Positions 27,728 to 37,586 of a stretch of DNA of 64,000 nt are shown here, in pieces. The stretch is from Runella sp. CRIBMP. GTDB lineage: Bacteria; Bacteroidota; Bacteroidia; Cytophagales; Spirosomataceae. Under the pieces are notes generated by a model that was given only the letters and a program-made list of their open reading frames with translations, was not told where the DNA came from and searched no databases. Every line of letters begins with the position of its first letter. Within the stretch, counting starts at the first letter, position 1. The stretch covers positions 868,001 to 932,000 of the forward strand of contig NZ_JAAAKZ010000002.1 in assembly GCF_009905605.1 (NCBI RefSeq), in the 5' to 3' direction. The translations under genes and the position numbers were made by a program.

Positions 27728-28885
27728 ATGACAACCCATTTAAAAACCTATTTTACCCACAGCAGGAGTTTAGCCATTGGCGCAATATTTGCGTCGGTGG
27801 GATTTCTGTTTGGCAACTGGGTTACTTGGATTCCTTACGTAAAGCAGAAATTTGCCCTGAGCGATGCCCAATTGGGCCTGCTTTTACTAAGTATGCCTCT
27901 TGCCTCCACGCTCACCAATCCTTTATCTGCACTCATTCTCAACCGATTCGGAATGCGTGCAACCACTATTTGGGGACTTACGGGTATGGCACTTGCGTAT
28001 TCATTGCCCGTCAATGTGCCTTACCTCTGGATGACCTCCATTGGATTAGGTCTGATGGGTATCGGCATCGCCTTTACCAACGTGGCCATGAATACCTGCG
28101 TTACGTCCATTGAGCGTCAGGATGGCATCTACATTATGTCAACCTCGCACGGGATGTTCAGCGCGGGTGGCATGATTGGCTCGGCACTGGCAAGTATTTT
28201 GATGGGGCTTAAAGTCTCCCCTGCCCTGCACATTGCGGGCGTATCGGTACTCATTATTTCGGTTGCGTTTATTGCGCGCCCTATTGTTATGAGTATTCAC
28301 GAAGAAAAACGCACAACCACGGAAGTTCCTAAATTCGCGTGGCCCAATCGTATATTAATGGGCATGATTGCCATTTCATTTTGCACCAACGTCACCGAAG
28401 GCACAATGGCCGACTGGACCGCCGTGTACATGCGCGATATTGTGAAGTCAAACGACTTTTATATTGGCTGGGGATTTGCCTTTTATGCGTTATTTATGGC
28501 CTCTGGGAGGTTTATCGGCGATTCGCTCATTCCTCGTTTCGGAAGTCGAAAAATACTGGTATCGGGCGGAATTTTGGCCGCAATCGGCATCATGATTGCG
28601 GTGCTTTTGCCCCATACCTCTACTGCCATTCTTGGCTTTGGAATGGTTGGAGCGGGGGTTTCTTGCGGAGCACCTATCCTCTACGGCAGCGCAGCCCGAG
28701 TACCTGGAATGGCCAAAGGTGCGGGCCTTGCAGCCATGAATACGTTCAGTTTGGCAGGATTCTTAGCTGGCCCTGCTATCATTGGCTTGGTATCCAGCGC
28801 CCTCAATCTATCGTTTGCTATCGGTTTGGTAGCCATTTTAGCACTGATATGGGCATATTTATCCAGCCGTTCCAAGTTGTATTAA
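27728..28885 (+). CDS. Major facilitator superfamily transporter
   Basis: A 385-residue, twelve-span transporter. The N-terminal half has GAIFASVGFLFGNWVTWIPYVKQ, and the loop between helices 2 and 3 (NRFGMRATTIWG) is a weak MFS motif A. FIGDSLIPRFGSRKILVSG is the second-half equivalent. It resembles the YbjJ/FucP-distant group of MFS proteins with unknown substrates. The ATG at 27728 is chosen over a TTG at 27707. It is 138 bases after the VOC gene and followed by a strong terminator. Confidence 0.9.
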   Translation: MTTHLKTYFTHSRSLAIGAIFASVGFLFGNWVTWIPYVKQKFALSDAQLGLLLLSMPLASTLTNPLSALILNRFGMRATTIWGLTGMALAYSLPVNVPYLWMTSIGLGLMGIGIAFTNVAMNTCVTSIERQDGIYIMSTSHGMFSAGGMIGSALASILMGLKVSPALHIAGVSVLIISVAFIARPIVMSIHEEKRTTTEVPKFAWPNRILMGMIAISFCTNVTEGTMADWTAVYMRDIVKSNDFYIGWGFAFYALFMASGRFIGDSLIPRFGSRKILVSGGILAAIGIMIAVLLPHTSTAILGFGMVGAGVSCGAPILYGSAARVPGMAKGAGLAAMNTFSLAGFLAGPAIIGLVSSALNLSFAIGLVAILALIWAYLSSRSKLY

Positions 28886-28893
28886 ACTCGAGC

Positions 28894-28930
28894 CAAAAGC
28901 AGAAAGGTTTGATAAACTTTTCTGCTTTTG
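28894..28930 (+). terminator. Rho-independent terminator after the MFS gene
   Basis: CAAAAGCAGAAAgGTTT pairs with AAACtTTTCTGCTTTTG through 17 positions with one G-U pair around a GAT(A) loop. Confidence 0.85.
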
Positions 28931-28973
28931 TTACTTTTGGCCAATTATAGGAACAACTTTATTCAGGCCAATT

Positions 28974-29774
28974 TTGCTCACACCTCAACATTTCTCCTTT
29001 TCGCTTCCGGTTTGGCGTATTTTATACGACACCCTTCCTAATGAGAAAACCTCCCCACTTTTAATCTTTGAGCTACGCGATAAAAACCAGTTAAAATGGG
29101 CTGCATTTGATTGCGAAACAGGGAGGGTTTGTTGGGAACAATCTTTTCCACAAACCACTTGGTGGACCAGTGCCATCGGCTTTTATTCGGGCATACTTTT
29201 GCTTCACGAATATGCAGGGAGTGAACAGCCCGCTCCCAAAAAACTCATAGCGATAGAGGCGTTAACTGGCCGACTGGCTTGGGTTTGGGAAGGATGTAAA
29301 TTTGAACATACCGATGGAACAAACCTCAAAACCTCCAGAATGGGTCCTGAAAGTGCCCCAATTCTGGAAAACAGGGCCCTTAGCACGGGAGAAATCCTTG
29401 AGTTACCCTGTGCTTCAGCCCAAACTGTCTCACCCCAGTGGCGAGCTCCTGTTACATACGAAGAAACCAACCCTTATTACGGAATAATGGCTCAATTCAT
29501 TGAAAAAATAACAGGAAATATCCTTAAAAAAGCAATAAATTATGGTGAAATCTCTGGACATCTATTGTTTTTTTACTACTTTTACCCCACTAACGCTGTT
29601 TCATTATCCCGGTCTATATTGGTAGTAAATTCGACGAAAACAGTTCTCCTGCACGAAACGATGCCCTCGGACGTGGAGAGTGCCGCTTTCGGCGATTATT
29701 TGTATGATAACCACCATATTGTTTTATTAAAAAAAGTTGACGAAATTACCGTAATAAAATTGCCCAGACCATGA
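28974..29774 (+). CDS. DUF4905 family protein
   Basis: A 266-residue protein that matches what I recall of DUF4905, a Bacteroidota family of unknown role. The N-terminal half repeats a WAAFDCETGRVCWEQ / LIAIEALTGRLAWVWEG pattern like blades of a PQQ-type beta-propeller, so it may be a small or partial propeller. No ATG is available in frame near the start; TTG at 28974 is the likeliest start and fits the spacing after the MFS terminator. Its stop overlaps the start of the LysM gene by four bases (ATGA), so the two are translationally coupled. Confidence 0.75.
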   Translation: MLTPQHFSFSLPVWRILYDTLPNEKTSPLLIFELRDKNQLKWAAFDCETGRVCWEQSFPQTTWWTSAIGFYSGILLLHEYAGSEQPAPKKLIAIEALTGRLAWVWEGCKFEHTDGTNLKTSRMGPESAPILENRALSTGEILELPCASAQTVSPQWRAPVTYEETNPYYGIMAQFIEKITGNILKKAINYGEISGHLLFFYYFYPTNAVSLSRSILVVNSTKTVLLHETMPSDVESAAFGDYLYDNHHIVLLKKVDEITVIKLPRP

Positions 29775-30853
29775 TAAAGCGCGTCGGATTTTGCCTTGTA
29801 GTGTTAGGATTATTGTGGGGAAAAACGACCCACGCAACACCTTCCCGCTCTTCTTTGCCCGATTCTACTGGTAGCGAGACCAAAAACGGTCAATCTTTTG
29901 TGATTCATAAAGTAGACCCTGGACAAACATTGTACGCCGTGATGCGGAAGTACAAAACAACCCTAAAAGCGATAAAGGATGCCAACCCCGGAATGAAAGA
30001 TAATTTGATAACGGGGCAAGTATTACGCGTACCCTCACAAGCTCGCTCATCAGCGCCTAAAACGGCCACGAAAGAACCCGAAAAAGCGCCCGAAAAGGAT
30101 AAATTAGTGCTTGATTACGAGATAAAACCCAAAACGGAGTCGACCGTAACCATAAAATCAGAAGAGGATAAGCCAAAACCAGAAACCCCTAAGGTGGAGG
30201 AAGAAGCCAAACCTGCGGAAGTGGCAGCCGAGAAAAAACCAGAGGATATAAGCAACGCCAAACCTGTTGCAACTATCTCTAAAACAGGACTTCATAAAGT
30301 AGAAGGCGGACAGTCGTTGTACGGAATTGCGGTTAAATATGGCGTTTTGATGGCCGATATTCGTCGCTGGAACAGTCTGACGTCTGACCAACTTCGTTCT
30401 GGTCAGGAATTGATTGTGGCCGAACAGGCCTTTCAGGATTATTTGAAAAAAAATAAATTGGATTCGGTTAAATTGGCGGATGCGAAGAAGTCAAACGCCG
30501 AAAAAAACCCAGTTCCAGTTGTTCGTCCCGAAGACCCCACCAACTCAAACCTACCCGAACCTAAAATTGCCAATACTGGCAAGCGTATTTTGGAAACAGG
30601 AGTAGCTGAGGTTTTGGAGGGAATGGATAGCAACAATAAATACCTCGCCCTTCACCGTACGGCGCCCGTTGGCTCATTGATTCAAGTCAAGAACATGAAC
30701 AACAGCCAAAGCATTTGGGTAAAAGTGATTGGCAAATTGCCAGACATCAGCGCAAACAACCGCATTATCATCAAACTCTCGGCCCGTGCGCAGGAAAAAC
30801 TTTCTCCCGGCGGCCGACAATTCATTGCTGAAATCAGCTATTTGGCACAGTAA
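29771..30853 (+). CDS. LysM and DPBB (RlpA-like) cell-wall protein
   Basis: A 360-residue exported protein. It has a signal peptide (VGFCLVVLGLLWGKTTHA), a first LysM motif (FVIHKVDPGQTLYAVMRKYKTTLKAIKDANPG) at about residues 44-80, a Glu/Lys/Pro-rich linker and a second LysM motif (LHKVEGGQSLYGIAVKYGVLMADIRRWN) near residues 175-215. A C-terminal double-psi beta-barrel like that of RlpA follows (ETGVAEVLEGMDSNNKYLALHRTAPVGSLIQVKNM). The LysM motifs should bind peptidoglycan glycan strands. It lacks the catalytic Asp/His context I would need to claim lytic transglycosylase activity. Coupled to the DUF4905 gene. Confidence 0.87.
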   Translation: MIKRVGFCLVVLGLLWGKTTHATPSRSSLPDSTGSETKNGQSFVIHKVDPGQTLYAVMRKYKTTLKAIKDANPGMKDNLITGQVLRVPSQARSSAPKTATKEPEKAPEKDKLVLDYEIKPKTESTVTIKSEEDKPKPETPKVEEEAKPAEVAAEKKPEDISNAKPVATISKTGLHKVEGGQSLYGIAVKYGVLMADIRRWNSLTSDQLRSGQELIVAEQAFQDYLKKNKLDSVKLADAKKSNAEKNPVPVVRPEDPTNSNLPEPKIANTGKRILETGVAEVLEGMDSNNKYLALHRTAPVGSLIQVKNMNNSQSIWVKVIGKLPDISANNRIIIKLSARAQEKLSPGGRQFIAEISYLAQ

Positions 30854-30871
30854 CTTCTTTAAGCAGAATAT

Positions 30872-30920
30872 ATAAACGCCTCCCAAGTAGACCGATGTCC
30901 TTCACTTGGGAGGCGTTTAT
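30872..30920. terminator. Bidirectional terminator between LysM gene and nuoM
   Basis: A perfect 17-bp stem (30872-30888 with 30904-30920) around a 15-base loop, with a T-rich tail on the plus side. Confidence 0.88.
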
Positions 30921-30985
30921 GTTTTTGTAAAACCCTCGGTTGAGATATTTCAATCCTTTTTTACAGCGTATAGTATAGGTAGGTA

Positions 30986-32569
30986 TTATTCAAATATCTT
31001 AAGCAAATGTGAAACAGTCTTATCCGATAAGTTAAACAACCATCCTGGAAAAATCCCTAATGCAAATGACATAAGCACCAACGGAATCAGCATCCATTTT
31101 TCCAATCGGTTCAAGTCCGAAAGAAAAGGCAATTCGGTCGGATTCTTAGCCCACGGTTTCCCAAAAAACATCCGCTGAAATGTCCAAAGAAAATACGCGG
31201 CGGCCAGTATTATGCCCAATGTTCCCAAGGCAGTCAACCACACGGGCAGCCTATCTGACTGAAAACCACCCATCAGCGTAAATAGCTCACCGATAAAGCC
31301 CGAAAAGCCAGGTAAACCGAGGGAAGCAAAAAAAGTAATACCCGTAATAATGGTATATAAAGGCATATATGAAATCAACCCACGGTAGTTGTCAATGAGG
31401 CGGTTGTGGGTGCGGTCGTACAAAACCCCAACCAATAAAAACAACAGTGACGAAAGGATTCCGTGGCTCACCATTTGGTATACCGCGCCGTTGAGTCCTT
31501 CGGCCGTGAGCGAGGCAATCCCCAACACCACAAAGCCCATGTGCGACACTGAAGAATAGGCAATCATCTTCTTCAAGTCATTTTGGGCTAAGGCATTAAA
31601 GCCCCCATAAACAATGGAAAGCACCCCCAATACGGCTAACGTAAAGGCATATTCGGCGGCGGCATCGGGAAAAATGGGATAAGCAATTCGCAGTAAGCCA
31701 TAGCCACCGATTTTTAAGAGGACACCCGCCAACACCACCGAAACAGGCGTGGGCGCTTCAACGTGCGCATCAGGCAACCAAGTATGCAGTGGAACAATCG
31801 GCAGCTTAATGGCAAAGCCAATAAACAGCAACCAAAAAGCAAGCATCCGAGAAGGCATCCCCAACAGCGTAATTTCACCACTCGGAGTAAGGATGCTGTC
31901 GGGCAAATAATTACGTCCGTCGGTCATTAATCGTAAATCAAACGTATGCACCATCGTTTTAGCAAGTTCTGACTCATACGGGTCAATCACCGAAATATAG
32001 AGGCCAATCATGACAATCAGTATCAACAGCGAACCCACAAGCGTATAAAGGAAAAACTTGATGGAAGCGTATTCACGACGCGGCCCTCCCCACAATCCAA
32101 TCAGGAAATACATGGGTAAAAGCATGAATTCAAAAAACAGAAAAAACAAAAAGAAATCCAGTGCCAAAAAGCACCCCATGATACTCGTAGTCAGCAACAA
32201 GTACAACGAATAATAGGCTTTTTCGCGTTTGGCGATTGAAAATGAAGAAAAAACGCCCACCATCATCACCACCGATGAAAGCATAATTAGGGGCAGACTG
32301 ATGCCGTCAACGCCTAAAATAAAATCAATAGAGACCGTCCCCAAACTTCCCATCGACAGCGTAATCCAGTCGGCTTTTTCCACCATTTGAAAATCGGCAG
32401 TTTGGGTTGAAAAAAAGTAATAAACGACGGCTGAAACCACCACTTGACACGCACAGAAAAAAACGGCAATCCATTTGAAGGCCTCTTTTTGGGAGTTGGG
32501 GAGCAATGCAATCACCACCGACCCAACGAGCGGATGAAAAGTAAGAAACGAGAGTAGATGAGGAATCAT
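30986..32569 (-). CDS. nuoM: NADH-quinone oxidoreductase subunit M
   Basis: A 527-residue, fourteen-span antiporter-like subunit of complex I. The conserved proton-path elements are visible: Glu in LFFEFMLLPMYFLIG, Lys in FAIKLPIVPLHTWLPDAHVEAPTP and the discontinuous helix with His in IAYSSVSHMGFV. It forms one of the proton-pumping modules in the membrane arm. It lies 48 bases downstream of nuoL on the same strand. The other nuo genes are not in this window, so this pair is a detached part of the operon or an extra copy. Confidence 0.95.
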   Translation of the reverse strand: MIPHLLSFLTFHPLVGSVVIALLPNSQKEAFKWIAVFFCACQVVVSAVVYYFFSTQTADFQMVEKADWITLSMGSLGTVSIDFILGVDGISLPLIMLSSVVMMVGVFSSFSIAKREKAYYSLYLLLTTSIMGCFLALDFFLFFLFFEFMLLPMYFLIGLWGGPRREYASIKFFLYTLVGSLLILIVMIGLYISVIDPYESELAKTMVHTFDLRLMTDGRNYLPDSILTPSGEITLLGMPSRMLAFWLLFIGFAIKLPIVPLHTWLPDAHVEAPTPVSVVLAGVLLKIGGYGLLRIAYPIFPDAAAEYAFTLAVLGVLSIVYGGFNALAQNDLKKMIAYSSVSHMGFVVLGIASLTAEGLNGAVYQMVSHGILSSLLFLLVGVLYDRTHNRLIDNYRGLISYMPLYTIITGITFFASLGLPGFSGFIGELFTLMGGFQSDRLPVWLTALGTLGIILAAAYFLWTFQRMFFGKPWAKNPTELPFLSDLNRLEKWMLIPLVLMSFALGIFPGWLFNLSDKTVSHLLKIFE

Positions 32570-32617
32570 AATAGTACGTTAGCCAAAACCCAAAAGCGAT
32601 ATTTGTTGCCGATGGCC

Positions 32618-34597
32618 TTAAAAAAACAAAAAAATCATTAGTAAAACACCCAAAAGCATTACCACAAAATAGGACTGAACCCGCCCATTTTGCAAATTTC
32701 GAATCCTGTTTCCGACAAAACCCGCCAGCCAAGCCAACGCGTTTACTACGCCATCCACGACCAATTTATCAAATCGCCCAATGGCATGGGCACCAATCAC
32801 GGTGACATAACCTACGCTATTGACCACTACATCAATCATCCGTTGGTCTATCCTATTCGTCCAGTACGCTATTTTCTGTAAAGGCGCAATCAGAAAAACA
32901 TGCCGATCCGTTTCATCAGCATGTTCATTCAACCATTTCAATCCGTTCCGTATTTTCCCAAATAAAGAAACAAACAACTTTGCAAAAGCATCATGAACTC
33001 CTTGAAGCAACGTAATGGGGGAAGGTAATGGCCCTGTAGCCGTGGAATAAAAGCCGCCTAACAGCCCAATGGCAACGACCAAAACTGACAGTATAGCCAC
33101 CATTCCATGCTCAGTTTCGGCCCCCTCAACAGGAAACATCCGAAAAAACCACCCGTGGGCGGCATCGACTGGATTGAACGAAAACCAAATAAAAAAAGAC
33201 AGAATTGCTAGAAGAATAACGGGCACTTTCATAAAAGTATCCGCATCATGAAAGATTTGTTCGTGGCGGTATCCTCCTTGGTTTTCGCCCAAGAAAACCT
33301 GTTTCCATTGCCTGATAACGTAAAAAGCGGTAATACCTGCCGAAATTAAGCCTATAACTGGAATAACATAAGCAATGCCCCCTGTATATTTGGCCCACTC
33401 AAAGGCCCCAATCAAAATGGCATCTTTGGAAAGAAATCCTGAAAAAAACGGCAAACCTGCTAGTGCAGCGGCACAAATCGTGTAGGCCCAAAAAGTAACA
33501 GGCATTTTTTGTCGAAGCCCACCCATTTGGCGGGTGTCTTGAGTATGAACGGCATGGATGATTATGCCAGCGCACAAAAACAAGCCAGCCTTAAAAAAAG
33601 CATGGGTCAATAAATGAAACAAAGCGGCTTCTTGGGCTCCCACGCCCATTCCCATCACCATCAGGCCCAGTTGAGAAACCGTTGAATACGCCAACAGTTT
33701 CTTAATATCGGTCTGAAAAATAGCCTTATAAGCGCCTAAAAGCATGGTTATGGTGCCGATGATGACCACCACAATCAGAGCGTCGGGCGTCAGGAACGGA
33801 TGAATGCGTCCGAGTAAAAAAATACCAGCGGCCACCATCGTAGCGGCATGAATCAGGGCCGAGACGGGCGTGGGCCCCTCCATTGCGTCTGGCAACCAAT
33901 CAGAAAGCGGAAATTGGGCTGATTTGCCAATGGCCCCACAGAATAAACAAACCCCAATGAAGGTAAAAAGTACGGAAGATTCTCCAGAAAGAACGCCATC
34001 CTGATGGGTCAAAACCGAGAATTCTGTTGTGCCAAATTGCCAAAATACCAACAAAATACCGATTAAAAAACCCGCATCACCGATACGGTTCAACAAAAAT
34101 GCTTTTTTGGCCGCCCAAACCGCCCGTGGTCGCTCGTACCAAAAACCAATCAGTAAATATGAAGAAAGACCTACCAACTCCCAAAATACGTACATTAACA
34201 ACAGACTACCCGCCAACACTATCCCCAACATTGAAAAAACAAACAGTTGTAAAAAAGCAAAGTACCTCCAACGCGCTGGCTCATCGTGCAAATAACTTAT
34301 TGAGAACAATTGAACTAAAACCGCGACAAAATGCACCACAACCAGCATCATAAGGGTTTGATTGTCTACCAAAAAGGAAAGCATGATGGGCTTACCATTC
34401 ATTGAAAACCATTCGACCAAATAAACCTGAGATTGATTGAGTGCTTGATTAAGCATCACCAACGAACCACCTAAACCCGTAAGAGTGAGGGCGATGCCAA
34501 CGTATCCAGCCCAATTATTGGCCCGTTTTCGAAAAGAGAACAAACCAATAAAACCAAGAAAAGGGAAAACAAGCAGTAAAATTAAGTAAAGAGACAT
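32618..34597 (-). CDS. nuoL: NADH-quinone oxidoreductase subunit L
   Basis: A 659-residue subunit with fourteen core spans and an extended C-terminus that includes the lateral-helix region and a final span (YFVVMLLGVLLMIFLFF). The conserved pieces include FWELVGLSSYLLIGFWY, IGKSAQFPLSDWLPDAMEGPTPVSALIHAATMV and LLAYSTVSQLGLMVMGMG. I choose the ATG at 34597 (MSLYLILLLVFP) over 34636. NuoL is the distal proton-translocating subunit of complex I. Followed by nuoM. Confidence 0.95.
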   Translation of the reverse strand: MSLYLILLLVFPFLGFIGLFSFRKRANNWAGYVGIALTLTGLGGSLVMLNQALNQSQVYLVEWFSMNGKPIMLSFLVDNQTLMMLVVVHFVAVLVQLFSISYLHDEPARWRYFAFLQLFVFSMLGIVLAGSLLLMYVFWELVGLSSYLLIGFWYERPRAVWAAKKAFLLNRIGDAGFLIGILLVFWQFGTTEFSVLTHQDGVLSGESSVLFTFIGVCLFCGAIGKSAQFPLSDWLPDAMEGPTPVSALIHAATMVAAGIFLLGRIHPFLTPDALIVVVIIGTITMLLGAYKAIFQTDIKKLLAYSTVSQLGLMVMGMGVGAQEAALFHLLTHAFFKAGLFLCAGIIIHAVHTQDTRQMGGLRQKMPVTFWAYTICAAALAGLPFFSGFLSKDAILIGAFEWAKYTGGIAYVIPVIGLISAGITAFYVIRQWKQVFLGENQGGYRHEQIFHDADTFMKVPVILLAILSFFIWFSFNPVDAAHGWFFRMFPVEGAETEHGMVAILSVLVVAIGLLGGFYSTATGPLPSPITLLQGVHDAFAKLFVSLFGKIRNGLKWLNEHADETDRHVFLIAPLQKIAYWTNRIDQRMIDVVVNSVGYVTVIGAHAIGRFDKLVVDGVVNALAWLAGFVGNRIRNLQNGRVQSYFVVMLLGVLLMIFLFF

Positions 34598-34693
34598 TCG
34601 GGTTGAGGCAAAACCTTTTCGGCAAATATCAGGCAAATCGGGTGTTTTTACAAAAAAGGGCTGAAAGGATTACGCTACGAGTCCTGCTTTTAT

Positions 34694-35536
34694 TTAATCA
34701 GTCGCTCTTTTGATTCCTTCAACAATCAAATCGGGGTCGCTCCAAGGCACAAAGTGATTCATGTTTTCTTTCCAAATCGTGGTCACTTTCACGTGCGGCA
34801 GCTTACGCTTGATAAACTTTGCATTATCTGGCGCCACTAGCACATCCTTTCCCCCTTGTACGACCACTACTGGACAACGAATTTTTCCCCAATGAGGGGA
34901 CATTTTTTTTAGTTCACTTTCTAAGGGCAACAATTCATCATTGCTGCTTCTAAAAAAAGACGGCATTGCCCAGCGCAAAGGCGTATATCTCAACGGATAC
35001 CGGTACCAGTTGGAAGGCTCCAAGGCGGGGTCGACCGAGCCCGCCACAATAACTAGCGATTTGATGAACTGCGGATACTGTATGGCGGCTTCTGCGATTA
35101 CTGGCCCACCGTACGAATGGCCTACTAAAATAACGGGTTGCGATTGACGTTTTAAGATGGGCAACAACGCTTCCGCTTGATTTGATAATTCATCTTCTGC
35201 CCCTTCTGCTTGTGACTCCCCAAATCCGGGCCTATCTACCGCCAATAAATGGTAATGGGCCAATAAAAAGTTATCTTTCAAAAAAGCTTTAAAGTTGTCC
35301 CAAGAACCTGGTGAACCATGAACAAATAAAATCGGCTGTCGCGATGAATCACCCACCTCAATATAGTGTAATTCCCGTCCCAATGCCTGATAAAAACGTC
35401 GTTTGGGCTGATAAGGGCTTTTCGAAAAATAGCTATTCATCTCCTTGTCATTCATTCGACCAGTAAGACAAGACGACGTAACCACCGCCAACACATACAA
35501 GGAGCCAATGATGAGGAGCATTTTACGGTATTTCAT
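34694..35536 (-). CDS. Alpha/beta hydrolase, envelope-associated
   Basis: A 280-residue alpha/beta hydrolase. It has an N-terminal hydrophobic segment and lipobox-like VVTSSCLTG, so it may be a lipoprotein. The nucleophile elbow is GHSYGGP (Ser), the acid lies near VVVQGGKDVLVAP (Asp) and the His is in MNHFVPWSDP. The oxyanion region is FVHGSPGSWDNFK. It likely hydrolyses an ester or amide in the periplasm; the substrate is unknown. It is directly upstream of nuoL on the same strand, but with 96 bases between, so joint regulation is uncertain. Confidence 0.87.
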   Translation of the reverse strand: MKYRKMLLIIGSLYVLAVVTSSCLTGRMNDKEMNSYFSKSPYQPKRRFYQALGRELHYIEVGDSSRQPILFVHGSPGSWDNFKAFLKDNFLLAHYHLLAVDRPGFGESQAEGAEDELSNQAEALLPILKRQSQPVILVGHSYGGPVIAEAAIQYPQFIKSLVIVAGSVDPALEPSNWYRYPLRYTPLRWAMPSFFRSSNDELLPLESELKKMSPHWGKIRCPVVVVQGGKDVLVAPDNAKFIKRKLPHVKVTTIWKENMNHFVPWSDPDLIVEGIKRATD

Positions 35537-35631
35537 GGGTATTTTTAATAGAGTTGTCTATGCGATAACTTATTTTTCATTTATTTAGTTAAAATTGAAC
35601 AAAAGAATAGGGAATTCTCGTACGTATTCCG

Positions 35632-37509
35632 ATGATTTACTGCGGAAAAAACATATTATCAACGCTTGTACTTAGCCTCATTTTGTTAGAAGCAGTGGGG
35701 CAGAGAGTTCCATTGGATAGTATTTCAAAAATTCGCATTGATGCTCCCACCGCCAAAGACACCGCTTTCGGCATCAAGGCAAAAAAAGTAGTTCCCAAAA
35801 CTATCTACAATTTTTTGTTTCGGGATATTTATAACAGTACAACTTCAGGAAATACCATCAGCGAAATTGAAGAAAACCCTCACAAAGTATTTGAAGGACG
35901 CTGGATTCGGAAGATTTATGTACACAGTGCCGATGTATTTGGTTACAGCGTCTATGATACACTTCGCGGGCCCGACAATTGGCTCGACCGCACTGGAAAC
36001 CGATTTCATCGCAGTACCCGCGAATGGGTCATCCGAGACAATTTTCTGTTTTTTGAAGAAGGAGACCTCATTGACCCCGAAAAAATCAAGGACAACGAAC
36101 GGTACTTACGGCAGCAGGGCATTTTTCATGACGTTCGTATCGTCATTGTCCCCTATAAAAATGCCAAAGACGCCGTCGAAGTCCACGTGTATACCCAAGA
36201 TGTTTGGTCGCTCCTACCCGATGGTTCGGCATCGGGGCTGAATAATTTTTCTATCGGCTTAGAACAACGCAATTTTCAGGGACTAGGGCATTCATTAAAA
36301 AATTCGATTGCTTATAATGCCAACGACCCCCGCCAAAGATGGGAATATACAGGCAGATACCTCATTCCCTCCTACCGAAAAACATTCATTACGGGTCAGG
36401 GAATCCTGAACCTCCAGCGCGACCAAAAACAACTTGGTTTTAAAGTGTTCAGGCCTTTTTTGACCCCCGAAATGAAATACGCTGGCTCAATCGAAGTCGG
36501 ATACAACGATTTACGCCTTTTTGAATTCACCACCGACTCCCTCACGGGACGTTCGGTAAGGAATTACTTCTGGTCGCAATATGTTTTATTTGACGCGTGG
36601 ATTGGGCGTTCGTTTAAGATTTTTTTTGGCGACGACCAACTCCGCGAACGCGCGCGATTTGTGGTAGCATTGCGGCATTCGCGCCAAACATTTTACAACC
36701 GAGGTAAGGCCGTCACCGACAGTACCAACCAACTTTTCCAGAATACGCGCCCTACCCTATTCAGTTTTGGATTTTCCAACCGCCGCTACAAACGGGATTT
36801 GCTCATTTATGGCTTTGGCCGAACTGAAGACGTACCACTGGGCGCAATGGCAGCGCTTATCTACGGCAGCGACCCCGCTGAGTTAGGCACCCGAAAGTAC
36901 GTTGGCCTGAAATTTTCCAAGGCGCGGTACATGAAGGCGGGTTATTTGTACAGTTTGGTTAATCTGGGCACCTATTTTAAGGGCGGCACCACCGAGCAGG
37001 GCGTGTTCAGCACCGAAAACAATTACTTTACGCCGTTACACAACTTAGGGCAACGTTGGTACGCCCGGCATTTTCTAAATGTAAAATTTGGGTGGGGCTT
37101 CAATCGGTTCCAAAATGAATATTTTAATATCAGTGGAAATGAAGGAATTCAGGGAATAACCAGCGACGAGCTGCGGGGCACCCGCAAATTGGTCGTTGGT
37201 GTCGAAAGTGTATTTTTTAGTCCTATTAATTTCTTAGGATTTCGGATGGCACCCTTCGTATTTTCAAATCTTGGTTGGACTTCATTTAAAGGAGAACCCC
37301 TACTCAATGCCCGTCCTTTTCACGGATATGGCATCGGTTTCAGATTCCGAAACGAAAATCTTACGTTTAATACCTTTCAAGTTCGGCTAAGTATTTATTC
37401 AGGCATCCCCGACATTGGACAGCCATTCAGAGCTGGTTTTGAGGGAGTTACCCCGCTTCGACTTAAAGATTTTGACATTTCTGCACCTGAAATAATTCCT
37501 TTTAGATAA
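35632..37509 (+). CDS. BamA/TamA-like outer-membrane protein
   Basis: A 625-residue protein with a signal peptide. A POTRA-like domain at about residues 80-185 includes WVIRDNFLFFEEGDLIDPEKIKDNERYLRQQGIFHDVRI, the typical 'f.eGd.id...i..ner.LR...' pattern. A C-terminal beta-barrel of the Omp85/surface-antigen type follows, with alternating aromatic strands up to a last FNTFQVRLSIYSGI segment. Omp85 proteins insert or secrete proteins across the outer membrane, but a single-POTRA form like this has no established client. Transcribed divergently from the hydrolase gene and followed by the MarR gene. Confidence 0.85.
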   Translation: MIYCGKNILSTLVLSLILLEAVGQRVPLDSISKIRIDAPTAKDTAFGIKAKKVVPKTIYNFLFRDIYNSTTSGNTISEIEENPHKVFEGRWIRKIYVHSADVFGYSVYDTLRGPDNWLDRTGNRFHRSTREWVIRDNFLFFEEGDLIDPEKIKDNERYLRQQGIFHDVRIVIVPYKNAKDAVEVHVYTQDVWSLLPDGSASGLNNFSIGLEQRNFQGLGHSLKNSIAYNANDPRQRWEYTGRYLIPSYRKTFITGQGILNLQRDQKQLGFKVFRPFLTPEMKYAGSIEVGYNDLRLFEFTTDSLTGRSVRNYFWSQYVLFDAWIGRSFKIFFGDDQLRERARFVVALRHSRQTFYNRGKAVTDSTNQLFQNTRPTLFSFGFSNRRYKRDLLIYGFGRTEDVPLGAMAALIYGSDPAELGTRKYVGLKFSKARYMKAGYLYSLVNLGTYFKGGTTEQGVFSTENNYFTPLHNLGQRWYARHFLNVKFGWGFNRFQNEYFNISGNEGIQGITSDELRGTRKLVVGVESVFFSPINFLGFRMAPFVFSNLGWTSFKGEPLLNARPFHGYGIGFRFRNENLTFNTFQVRLSIYSGIPDIGQPFRAGFEGVTPLRLKDFDISAPEIIPFR

Positions 37510-37520
37510 TTTTTTTTTCA

Positions 37521-37555
37521 ATAAATGTATTGACATATAATGTAAATACATTTAT
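37521..37555. promoter_or_regulatory. 35-bp palindrome, probable MarR operator
   Basis: A dyad centred at 37538 in which 15 of 17 pairs match, including a perfect 11-bp outer arm (ATAAATGTATT with AATACATTTAT). It overlaps a likely promoter, with the TATATTTG -7 element at 37553-37560 and a TTG at 37530. It sits just upstream of the MarR gene, as expected for an autoregulatory operator. I know of no binding data. Confidence 0.7.
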
Positions 37556-37586
37556 ATTTGCAATGTCAAATTTGAAAAAGGGATTT

